DNA of 64,000 nucleotides, taken from positions 1,488,001-1,552,000 of the forward strand of contig NZ_CP112874.1 in NCBI RefSeq assembly GCF_029910235.1, written 5' to 3'. The position numbers and the translations under genes were made by a program. Under the pieces are notes generated by a model that was given only the letters and a program-made list of their open reading frames with translations, was not told where the DNA came from and did not search any database. Below, in pieces: positions 35,527 through 42,476 of the stretch (the first letter of the stretch is position 1; each line of letters opens with the position of its first letter). This stretch comes from Pseudanabaena galeata CCNP1313 (lineage in GTDB: Bacteria > Cyanobacteriota > Cyanobacteriia > Pseudanabaenales > Pseudanabaenaceae).

Positions 35527-37098
35527 TTAGCTTTGGTCAAAACCCAGTTTTTGCAAAACAGCTTCCTGTGACTCTGGCTGTTGACTATAGGCAAACCCCC
35601 AAGGCATTTGGATTGGTAATAGCGGCAACAATCGATCTAGTGAGTAGGGACTGCCATAGAGGACTAAAGCTTGCAGTTTATGCTCTAATGTCAATTCTGT
35701 TACTAAAATTTGAATCTTATCCTGCAAATTGGTATTGCCACGAAATGGATTGCCACGACTGAAAATTTGGATAAATATTTGCGAAAATTGGTCGTATTTT
35801 AGATTTGCTAAAGTCAATCCATCTGCGACAATGCGCTGATAGCCATTGTTTTTTGGCAATAACACCGCAGGCGATCGCGAGTTGAGAAATTCATCGCAAG
35901 TCAGGGGATCATCAACAATAATTAAGTTCAGATAATTTGCTTCGATGCGTTCTTGAACAGTAATAGATTGTAGATTGGCAATTGAGGAATAAACATTTAT
36001 CGATTTTGTGGCGATCGACTTGGCAATTCCTAGATTCAGAGGATTGCCTAATTTTTTAAGATTAGGAGGAATACCACAAACTCTTTGTTTCGCTCTCCAT
36101 ATCCTTTGAACTGAGGCTCGAATTTGATCGCGATCTATTTCTCTGGATTCCACAGCTTCACAGATGGCATGAATTGTGGCGATCGGATCGACAGGCATCA
36201 GCAAAATATCTACGCCAGCCTTGACAGCTTGGACAGCGATCGCTTCAGGACTACCCAAATTCGCCACCCCTGACATAATTAGCGCGTCAGTGGTAATCAG
36301 TCCCTCGAACCCTAACTCGTTCCGCAAAATTCCCGTAATGATATGGTGTGACAAAGTTGCAATATTATGACGATCAAAAGCTGGCACTAGAATATGTGCG
36401 CTCATAATTGCATCCACTCCCGCCGCGATCGCATTGATAAATGGCGGAAACTCCACATTCTCAAATCTTTGGCGATCGTGGGGGATCATTGGTGTTTGTA
36501 AATGCGAATCCACAGATGTATCGCCATGTCCGGGGAAATGCTTGGCAGTCGTCAACACAGGATACTGCTTGGCTCCCGCGATAAATCCTCGCGTTGCTCC
36601 CATCACTTCGCCGACTGTAATCCCAAAGGCTCGCACATTAATCACAGGATTATCAGGATTGTTATTGACATCAACAATCGGCGCAAGCACCCAATTGAGT
36701 CCGATCGCCAAGGCTTCCTCCGCCGTGATTTTACCCATCGCCTCGGCGTATTTCATAGACACTGCTTGCAAAGCCATCGGCGGCGGGAACCATGTTGCAC
36801 CACTAAAGCGTTGTCCTACACCCTCCTCAATATCAGCAGCAATCAACAACGGAATCTTAGCCCACGACTGCATCTGCTGCGTTCTAAGGGCAATTTCTGG
36901 CGCACTACCACCGAGTAAAATTACACCGCCAACTCCATATTCGCCGATCAGAGTTTGTAATTTTGCATTGTTCAACTCCCACTGTGGATACTGAATCTGA
37001 TGGTCGTAAAGCATCCCGCAGGTGCGAACCACCACCATTTGAGAAACTTGCTCAATGAGGCTAAGGCTGTCAATATCAGGCAAGTTGATTGGCAACAT
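35527..37098 (-). CDS. nagZ: Glycoside hydrolase family 3 beta-N-acetylhexosaminidase
   Basis: This 523-residue protein belongs to GH3. NagZ-type enzymes remove N-acetylglucosamine from muropeptides during cell-wall recycling. The catalytic domain shows GVGGVILLGG, IAADIEEGVGQRF, the hallmark TAKHFPGHGDTSVDSH (His-Asp dyad region, about 180-195) and GLITTDALIMSGV with the likely nucleophile Asp. A second domain follows that is longer than in proteobacterial NagZ, as in other cyanobacteria. It lies in a wall-metabolism neighbourhood with DacB. Confidence 0.9.
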   Translation of the reverse strand: MLPINLPDIDSLSLIEQVSQMVVVRTCGMLYDHQIQYPQWELNNAKLQTLIGEYGVGGVILLGGSAPEIALRTQQMQSWAKIPLLIAADIEEGVGQRFSGATWFPPPMALQAVSMKYAEAMGKITAEEALAIGLNWVLAPIVDVNNNPDNPVINVRAFGITVGEVMGATRGFIAGAKQYPVLTTAKHFPGHGDTSVDSHLQTPMIPHDRQRFENVEFPPFINAIAAGVDAIMSAHILVPAFDRHNIATLSHHIITGILRNELGFEGLITTDALIMSGVANLGSPEAIAVQAVKAGVDILLMPVDPIATIHAICEAVESREIDRDQIRASVQRIWRAKQRVCGIPPNLKKLGNPLNLGIAKSIATKSINVYSSIANLQSITVQERIEANYLNLIIVDDPLTCDEFLNSRSPAVLLPKNNGYQRIVADGLTLANLKYDQFSQIFIQIFSRGNPFRGNTNLQDKIQILVTELTLEHKLQALVLYGSPYSLDRLLPLLPIQMPWGFAYSQQPESQEAVLQKLGFDQS

Positions 37099-37118
37099 AA
37101 TTAACTAAGATCAGGACT

Positions 37119-37152
37119 TAACTAGGAATGTGCGGTGCTTTTCACCGCACAT
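37119..37152. terminator. Hairpin between the GerMN gene and nagZ
   Basis: The stem AGGAATGTGCGGTG/CACCGCACATTCCT has a four- to six-base loop. It follows the stop of the GerMN gene at 37155 and lies just upstream of the nagZ start, so it probably ends the GerMN transcript. Confidence 0.65.
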
Positions 37153-37154
37153 TC

Positions 37155-37751
37155 CTAAAACTCTAGCGCGAAATCTTTGCGGGTCATTGGTTGCGGTACT
37201 TCTAAACCTTCACCACCGATATATTTTAATGGTTTACCTTCAACGGACAAATAAACTTTTGCATCGGGTTCCAAAGTTGTGGCTGTATATAAAACCTGAA
37301 TGATCCTTCCCTGCATTGAGGCTGAGCCACCACCTTTAGTAAAGTCTTTAGATAAATCAATGCGAATTTCCTTGTTTTTTGATGTTGAACTTAAGACTTT
37401 CGTACTTTCAGGAATAGCGCTATAAAGTTCAGTTTCAGGAGGCTTTTCGGTAATCAACATGTTAATTACTGAAGCGATCGCCTCATCATTGCTTTTGGCT
37501 TTAACGGCGATCGGCACGGCTGTTAGTTTGTTGCTGCTAGCCTCGATCCAATAAACTGCCAACTCACCATCTACAGCCCTAGTTGCTGAAGGTGATTGAG
37601 CCACTTGATTGATTGAAGACGGGACTGATGATTGGGAATTTGGCTGATTATTTAAAGTACTATGCACCAACACAGCCGCACTAGAACCGCCAACAACAGC
37701 CGCAGCTACAAGTGCAAACCAAGTACTTTTGCTTAAAACTGGAATTTTCAT
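37155..37751 (-). CDS. GerMN domain protein
   Basis: This 198-residue protein has an N-terminal membrane segment (STWFALVAAAVVGGSSAAVLV, about 9-29), a Ser/Gln-rich spacer and a GerMN domain (about 60-180). The domain pattern is ELAVYWI, AIASVINMLITEKPPETELYSAIPESTKVLS and IRIDLSKDFTKGGGSASMQGRIIQVLYTA. GerMN proteins sit at the cell envelope and are implicated in peptidoglycan-related complexes; the exact role is not known. It is probably periplasmic and membrane-anchored. Confidence 0.85.
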   Translation of the reverse strand: MKIPVLSKSTWFALVAAAVVGGSSAAVLVHSTLNNQPNSQSSVPSSINQVAQSPSATRAVDGELAVYWIEASSNKLTAVPIAVKAKSNDEAIASVINMLITEKPPETELYSAIPESTKVLSSTSKNKEIRIDLSKDFTKGGGSASMQGRIIQVLYTATTLEPDAKVYLSVEGKPLKYIGGEGLEVPQPMTRKDFALEF

Positions 37752-37836
37752 AATTTCGCTCTTTAATGCTAATTAAGTTTGCATGGTTCTTGACGCAAAC
37801 AAACATGAATTAGCTCCTTAATCTATTTTATAGCAG

Positions 37837-38325
37837 TTAGCTCTGCTGAAATTTATGTCTTAAGGCGATCGCTACTTCTGGGGTAACTAAATGTCCAATT
37901 TCACCGCCAAAACGGGCAATTTCACGCACTACGCTACTACTTAAAAAACTATATTCGTTGGAAGTAGATAAAAAAACTGTCTCGATATCATTTGCCAAAG
38001 TCTTATTGGTATGCGCCATTTGCAATTCCAACTCAAAATCAGAAACTGCGCGTAATCCTCTAATTAAAACCTGTGCTTGCTTGAGATGAGCATAGGTGAC
38101 AGTTAATCCCGTAAAGGTATCAACATCCACATTATTTAAGTGCTGCGTTGCTTCACGGATCTGAAGCATCCGCTCCTCCATGGTAAATAGAGGATTTTTA
38201 TTAGGATTGCGTAAAACGGCAACAATCACGCGATCGAACAGATGACTACCGCGCTTAATAATATCGAGATGTCCAAAGGTAATCGGATCAAAACTACCTG
38301 GATAAATGGCAATCAATGCAGTCAC
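37837..38325 (-). CDS. coaD: Phosphopantetheine adenylyltransferase
   Basis: CoaD transfers AMP from ATP to 4'-phosphopantetheine in coenzyme A synthesis. The nucleotidyltransferase motif is [18 protein letters not shown] (T/HxGH included), followed by [20 protein letters not shown] and the late SSSVVREIA. No ATG is near: the frame opens with TTG at 38328 then GTG at 38325, and I prefer the GTG because conserved sequence starts two residues later. At about 162 residues the length is normal. Confidence 0.95.
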   Translation of the reverse strand: MTALIAIYPGSFDPITFGHLDIIKRGSHLFDRVIVAVLRNPNKNPLFTMEERMLQIREATQHLNNVDVDTFTGLTVTYAHLKQAQVLIRGLRAVSDFELELQMAHTNKTLANDIETVFLSTSNEYSFLSSSVVREIARFGGEIGHLVTPEVAIALRHKFQQS

Positions 38326-38352
38326 CAACTTGCTACAGTCAGCGATTATATC

Positions 38353-38415
38353 GCATAAAACCCAAAAGCATGATGGCGGCGCGAAGCGCCGCCATCATGC
38401 TTTTGGGTTTTATGC
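38353..38415. repeat. AAAACCC-family hairpin, copy 2
   Basis: A 63-bp palindrome reads GCATAAAACCCAAAAGCATG, then ATGGCGGCGC, a GAA loop and the complement. The ends and centre match the other copies, but the arm differs (AGCATGATGGC). It lies between coaD and the chorismate lyase gene, and its last bases reach that gene's stop. Confidence 0.85.
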
Positions 38416-39060
38416 TTACAGGCTACTGGAGCCAAGATATTTACCGATCGCTGGTGAATAAATTTCATAGAGCATGGTGATCGGTTCGCCGCCATGCCAT
38501 AACAAATAATGTCTAGCCCAATAGGTGTCAACCTCAGGATAGCCAAAAGCTTTCGCCAAATTAGGACAAGCCCCCTTATAAATACCCTTGAGATCGCGAT
38601 AAAGCTCGGTATATTTTTGGTTGAGGCTGACCCAGATCGGTAGAGACGGATCTTTTAAATATTTTTGCATCGCCGCTTCTGACCACCAAGATGTCGCATG
38701 GGAGAAAATTTCCCCCGTTTGCTGCGATCGCAAAAAGATCTGTCGGCGAATCCGTGGCGCAGCAATCAATGAAATATCCGAAGGCGCATTATCATTATCG
38801 TCCCCAATATTCGTCATCGCAAGCACCTCAACCGAGATATCCGATTGAGTCAATAGCTGCAAATGTCTAGTTGGCGCTCCATCACCCATCAAGAACATTT
38901 GCCAAGTGGGAGACAGTAAATTAAAAGGTAAACCTTTACGAATATCAGCTTCGCTGCCCTGCCACATGGGTTCTTCGATACGATTCCACGCGGAAATACT
39001 TTCCCCGTTGAGAGATTGAGAGTCAGGAATTTGAATGCTTTGAGCAGATGAGATAGTCAT
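38416..39060 (-). CDS. Chorismate lyase, DUF98 type
   Basis: This 214-residue protein fits the cyanobacterial DUF98 chorismate lyase that makes 4-hydroxybenzoate, the head-group precursor of plastoquinone. Visible family features are NLLSPTWQMFLMGDGAPTRHLQLL (about 47-70), IRRQIFLRSQQTGEIFSHATSWW (about 110-132) and MLYEIYSP near the C-terminus. It is distinct in sequence from proteobacterial UbiC. The length is normal. The assignment is by family pattern only. Confidence 0.8.
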   Translation of the reverse strand: MTISSAQSIQIPDSQSLNGESISAWNRIEEPMWQGSEADIRKGLPFNLLSPTWQMFLMGDGAPTRHLQLLTQSDISVEVLAMTNIGDDNDNAPSDISLIAAPRIRRQIFLRSQQTGEIFSHATSWWSEAAMQKYLKDPSLPIWVSLNQKYTELYRDLKGIYKGACPNLAKAFGYPEVDTYWARHYLLWHGGEPITMLYEIYSPAIGKYLGSSSL

Positions 39061-39144
39061 ACAGGATTTCTCTTAACAATCCGTAACATATCCTCTATTG
39101 TAGTCTTAAACAAAAGGAAACGTGCTAAGCGCATTTCTTTTTGT

Positions 39145-39984
39145 TTAAGACATGCGTAATAGTCTGATTTGAGCAACGATGAAGATGGCAGGAATAATTC
39201 GTCCGTAATTAGTAGCGATCGCCCGCCAGCCGAGATCTGCAAAAAACAAGCCCCAAAGTGCAGGTGTAATCACCGAAAAAACAGTCCGCGCCGCCGTGTA
39301 TTGCGTCGCCGCAACTGCCATGCCCCGTTTGGCTAAATACGTTGACACATAGGCGTTTAATCTTGTGGCGATCGCTGTACCACCAGCCTTAAGTACCTCA
39401 TAACCAACTTGATAGGATGCAAAATGCCAAGCCATTTGTCGAGCGATCGCCGTTAGTACCGCCGAACGAATCACCGTACTCACGGCGATCGCACTGCCAC
39501 CTTTGACCAACAAACTCATAGGGTTGCGCTGAGCATCAAGTGGCAAAGACTTTTGCAAATCTGACTCTGTGAGCGCGGCTTGCATCGAATCATCAATACT
39601 AGATCGCTCTTGAGGCGAAAGTTTTTTCCACGAGTTGCTAATTAAATTCAGAAATAATTCTGATTCAATATCTTCAATAGTTTGATTTTTGGAATATTTA
39701 ATGTTTAAGTGCTGACATACGCGCTCTAGAACTTCGCGATAGCTGACATTGCTAGTTTTGCGACGTAAAACCGTTAATCCATCGGCAGCCAGAAATCGAA
39801 AACGCTTCGCGATCGCCTCAATCAGTTCATCACGATCCCAGCTTTGTAATTCCTTAACTGGCGGTGTAGCAAAATAGTCAAGGGGATTGAACTTGCGCCG
39901 AAAGAGGATATCCGCGATTTGGTATAACTCCTCATCGGTCGCCAGTGTTAGAACATTGCTTAACTCGTCCATTGCCCCATCCAT
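39145..39984 (-). CDS. YaaW-like (UPF0174) protein
   Basis: This 279-residue protein shows the outline of the E. coli YaaW family: an N-terminal helical domain ending in NLISNSWKKLSPQERSSIDD (about 125-145), then a Gly/Ala-rich hydrophobic region (GGSAIAVSTVIRSAVLTAIARQM; FSVITPALWGLFFADLGWRAIAT) and the closing IPAIFIVAQIRLLRMS. The C-terminal half is probably membrane-associated. The function is unknown. The start may be the ATG at 39984 or four codons later (MDELSN). Confidence 0.7.
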   Translation of the reverse strand: MDGAMDELSNVLTLATDEELYQIADILFRRKFNPLDYFATPPVKELQSWDRDELIEAIAKRFRFLAADGLTVLRRKTSNVSYREVLERVCQHLNIKYSKNQTIEDIESELFLNLISNSWKKLSPQERSSIDDSMQAALTESDLQKSLPLDAQRNPMSLLVKGGSAIAVSTVIRSAVLTAIARQMAWHFASYQVGYEVLKAGGTAIATRLNAYVSTYLAKRGMAVAATQYTAARTVFSVITPALWGLFFADLGWRAIATNYGRIIPAIFIVAQIRLLRMS

Positions 39985-40105
39985 TGATTTGTAACGAACA
40001 GCATCTCAAGCTTACTTAAGCTTAGAAGATTCTAGTACTAATTACTCAAATCACAAAATTAAGCAGAGAGGGCTTTCCTAGTCTCTTCCCAGCCTAAAAG
40101 AAACA

Positions 40106-40147
40106 AGTATTAGTGTTGCGGCGCAAAGCCGCCACAACACTAATACT
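40106..40147. repeat. Hairpin repeat
   Basis: The stem AGTATTAGTGTTG(C/T)GGCGG with an AAAG-containing loop has one mismatch. It is the first of four successive hairpins in the 40.1-40.45 kb gap. Confidence 0.6.
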
Positions 40148-40181
40148 AATTCACGAAAGTGTGACAACATTTTGTGATGTC

Positions 40182-40238
40182 AGTTCGATATAACCATTTG
40201 CGGCGTGCTTCGCACGCCGCAAATGGCTATATCGAACT
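40182..40238. repeat. TTTGCGGCGTG-family hairpin, copy 1
   Basis: The 57-bp palindrome has core ATTTGCGGCGTG-CTTCG-CACGCCGCAAAT with outer arms AGTTCGATATAACC and GGCTATATCGAACT, and is followed by CACGTT. A second copy at 41989-42045 has the same core and following CACGTT but different, still complementary, arms. Confidence 0.8.
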
Positions 40239-40250
40239 CACGTTCTATTA

Positions 40251-40335
40251 ATACTAAATAGGTTGTGAGAGTGCGCCCCGAAGGGGCGCACTCTCACAAC
40301 CCTCAAAATCTTACAACTCATTTAGGAGTGCTATA
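40251..40335. repeat. CCTAAAT-family hairpin element, copy 1
   Basis: The inner palindrome is 40261-40301 (GGTTGTGAGAGTGCGCCCC, GAA loop, complement). It is followed by CTCAAAATCTTACAACTCATTTAGGAGTGCTATA. The outer ends TACTAAAT/ATTTAGGA are complementary. Three more copies lie at 50489, 50933 and 60593. Confidence 0.8.
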
Positions 40336-40447
40336 GCTGTCGCCATTTTTGTTAGGACATAAAACCCAAATAATGTAAGGCGGCGCGAAGCGCCGCCTTA
40401 CATTATTTGGGTTTTGATTTGTCCTGATACAGGTGACCATAGCTATA
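40332..40447. repeat. AAAACCC-family hairpin element, copy 3
   Basis: The inner 55-bp perfect palindrome (40361-40415) has the arm TAATGTAAGGC. Outer imperfect repeats TATAGCTGTCGCCATTTTTG and its partner ending ACCATAGCTATA suggest that the full element is about 116 bp. Its left end abuts the previous repeat. Confidence 0.8.
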
Positions 40448-40510
40448 TATATGAGACACAAGCAGAGTTTTTATAGGTTTTGACCGTCATTTTTAATTGT
40501 GACCATCGAC

Positions 40511-41599
40511 CTATAGGTTTCCACGTCGGGCTTGTTCGTTTTCAAGGGCGATAAATAAAGACTTAAAGTTTCCTGCCCCAAATCCTTTTGAGCCATGTCT
40601 CTCAATAATCTCAAAAAATAACGTTGGGCGATCGCCAACTGGCTTGGTGAAAATCTGTAATAGATAACCATCAAGATCGCGATCCACTAGAATTCCTAAC
40701 TCTGCTAGCTTTTCTACAGGAAGCCCTGTTTCAATTACCCAATCCTCTAAATTTTCATAGTAAGCCTTGGGGATAGGAAGAAACTCGACTCCAGATTTTT
40801 TGAGCTGAACTACTGTTTGAACAATATCATCAGTACAGAGACCAATATGCTGAATACCAGGACCATAATGGAAATCTAGAAATTCTTGAATCTGAGATTT
40901 GCGCTTGCCAATGGCGGGTTCATTTATATTGAAGAAGGTTTTATTGTTGCATCGAAGTACTTTTGACATTAAAGCAGAGTATTCCGTTGAGATAGCTCGA
41001 TCATCGAAATGCATATGCATATCAAATCCAAGTGCTTTAACAAAGAAATCACACCACCGATCCATTTCACCTTGCTCGACGTTACCAACAACATGATCGA
41101 TGTGCTTCAAACCAACGGAGTTGGAGGTGGTGGTGGAGCACTCAACAAAACCTGGCGCAAAAACGCCAGAATATTTACTACGATCTACGAATTTGATTAA
41201 TACATCACCATAAACATGAACAGATGCAAATTTAAAAACACCATGTTCATCGTCTTGTTCAGTTGGTGGAATATAGCTAATAGCACCATGAGAAACTGCC
41301 TGATTGTATGCCTTAACTACATCAAGAACTTCAAGAGCAACAATAGCAACTGTATCTCCGTGCTTCATGATGCTTTGCGAAATCGAGTGTTCTGGAAGGA
41401 AAGATGAACTCAGTACAAAACGAATATCTCCCTGTTCCATTAGAAAAGAGCTTACTTTACGTTCGCCTGTCTCTAGTCCACAGTAAGCAGTATTCTTGAA
41501 GCCAAAGCAGCTGGAATAGTAATGTGCTGCTTGTTTGGCATTTCCTACATAGAACTCAAGGTGATCAAATCGTTTGTTATTAGATGACTCATTCATCAT
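40511..41599 (-). CDS. hppD: 4-hydroxyphenylpyruvate dioxygenase
   Basis: This 362-residue non-haem iron enzyme should convert 4-hydroxyphenylpyruvate to homogentisate. The ferrous ligands are visible as His in LKHIDHVVGNV (about 165), His in GPGIQHIGLCTDD (about 248) and Glu in LFFEIIERHG (about 327). FNINEPA and FGAGNFKSLF are HPPD-type. Hydroxymandelate synthases of glycopeptide pathways typically read SSNIKALY-like there, so I prefer HPPD. The ribosome site AGAGG precedes the ATG at 41599. It lies 0.9 kb downstream of the NRPS genes, beyond several hairpins and with its own upstream repeats, so it probably has its own promoter. It could serve tocopherol synthesis or the NRPS pathway. Confidence 0.9.
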   Translation of the reverse strand: MMNESSNNKRFDHLEFYVGNAKQAAHYYSSCFGFKNTAYCGLETGERKVSSFLMEQGDIRFVLSSSFLPEHSISQSIMKHGDTVAIVALEVLDVVKAYNQAVSHGAISYIPPTEQDDEHGVFKFASVHVYGDVLIKFVDRSKYSGVFAPGFVECSTTTSNSVGLKHIDHVVGNVEQGEMDRWCDFFVKALGFDMHMHFDDRAISTEYSALMSKVLRCNNKTFFNINEPAIGKRKSQIQEFLDFHYGPGIQHIGLCTDDIVQTVVQLKKSGVEFLPIPKAYYENLEDWVIETGLPVEKLAELGILVDRDLDGYLLQIFTKPVGDRPTLFFEIIERHGSKGFGAGNFKSLFIALENEQARRGNL

Positions 41600-41939
41600 A
41601 GAACCTCTTCTATAAAATAGAATATGTGTTTCTTACTTTTGCGAGGTATAAACTAGAGGGCTTACATCTTTCTTCATACAGCATTATCCTTGTATGCCTC
41701 ATCAGACAAAGAATAACCATATTAGGAACTAAGGACTTTTGAAAAAGCAAATAAATATTCAGTTACTTTTGGACAAGGAGCAAGGAGTAAATCATGGAGT
41801 TTGTATTTTCTAAAGTGGATTTCATAATTGATATTGAGTTCTTCCACACAAATTAGATATATGCCTTGCAACTAAATATTTAATTTATTTTTCTTGAATT
41901 TATTATTAATTAAAAACTTATATAAACACAATAATCATT
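41600..41939. other. AT-rich upstream region of the dioxygenase gene
   Basis: This 340-bp stretch carries no ORF worth calling. It contains the ribosome site just before 41599 and is the expected promoter region of the dioxygenase. No clear -10/-35 pair was identified with confidence. Confidence 0.4.
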
Positions 41940-41980
41940 AGTTATACAAAGGTTATACATAAGTTATGCATAAGTTATAC
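41940..41980 (-). promoter_or_regulatory. Four direct repeats with exact 11-bp spacing
   Basis: On the plus strand the units AGTTATAC, GGTTATAC, AGTTATGC and AGTTATAC start at 41940, 41951, 41962 and 41973. Read toward the gene they are TATAACTT-like octamers separated by 3 bases. This is the geometry of OmpR/PhoB-family binding sites, including the cyanobacterial Pho box, although the sequence departs from that consensus (TATAAC instead of CTTAAC). They lie about 340-380 bases upstream of the dioxygenase start. Confidence 0.55.
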
Positions 41981-41988
41981 AGCTATTA

Positions 41989-42045
41989 ACTTGGATACAG
42001 GCATTTGCGGCGTGCTTCGCACGCCGCAAATGCCTGTATCCAAGT
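41989..42045. repeat. TTTGCGGCGTG-family hairpin, copy 2
   Basis: A perfect 57-bp palindrome has outer arms ACTTGGATACAGGC/GCCTGTATCCAAGT around the same core as the 40182 copy, followed by CACGTT. Confidence 0.85.
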
Positions 42046-42126
42046 CACGTTGGATTAAAAAACAAACCTAGTAAGAGTTTTAAAAGCACATTACGTGAGG
42101 TCGGGATAAGCTACAAAATTTTAAAG

Positions 42127-42173
42127 GCCAAAACAGTAAAAGCCTCGCTTCGCGAGGCTTTTACTGTTTTGGC
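42127..42173. repeat. Perfect hairpin repeat
   Basis: The arms GCCAAAACAGTAAAAGCCTCG and complement surround a CTTCG loop. It is directly followed by another hairpin with no spacer. Confidence 0.8.
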
Positions 42174-42210
42174 TCCCAGATAGGGTTCGCGGCGCGAATC
42201 CTATCTGGGA
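42174..42210. repeat. Hairpin repeat abutting the previous one
   Basis: The arms TCCCAGATAGG and CCTATCTGGGA enclose a 15-base centre (GTTCGCGGCGCGAAT) that is itself palindromic with an imperfect middle. Confidence 0.7.
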
Positions 42211-42230
42211 GCCATTTTGAAGTCATGTAA

Positions 42231-42325
42231 AAATCGGTTTATTGAAAGTCCGCTAACGATGGACTTCCAATAAACCGATTTTGGTATTTCTAGTGCCTTT
42301 GGCACTAGAAATACCAAAATCGGTT
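42231..42325. repeat. Composite double hairpin sharing a middle arm
   Basis: Hairpin one runs 42231-42291 (AAATCGGTTTATTG ... CAATAAACCGATTT). Hairpin two runs 42283-42325 (AACCGATTTTGGTATTTCTA, GTGCC, loop TTT, complement). They overlap in ACCGATTT, so three arms compete and two alternative folds are possible. The same two hairpins occur in the other order inside 50300-50431. Confidence 0.75.
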
Positions 42326-42381
42326 ACATAATGCGACTTTCTGTCATGGACTTGTGACTTAATAAAATACTAAATATAAAA

Positions 42382-42422
42382 CCAGAATCAGTGGGGCGGC
42401 TCCGATGCCCCACTGATTCTGG
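42382..42422. terminator. Hairpin downstream of the last NRPS gene
   Basis: The arms CCAGAATCAGTGGGG/CCCCACTGATTCTGG have an 11-base loop. It lies 55 bases after the stop of the NRPS-TE gene and, with the adjoining hairpins, probably ends that transcript. Confidence 0.65.
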
Positions 42423-42476
42423 AAAATCTGGATTGGTATTTTATTTTCTTGCAAGCTCCTAATATCAATCTAAATT

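Noticed and set aside
40511-41599. Hydroxymandelate synthase (for hydroxyphenylglycine) as identity of the dioxygenase
   Set aside because: Motifs FNINEPA, FGAGNF and the C-terminal ARRGNL are of HPPD type; no hydroxyphenylglycine aminotransferase or oxidase genes are nearby.
40100-42425. CRISPR array suggested by successive palindromes
   Set aside because: The repeats differ in sequence and length, have no regular spacers, and no cas gene is present.
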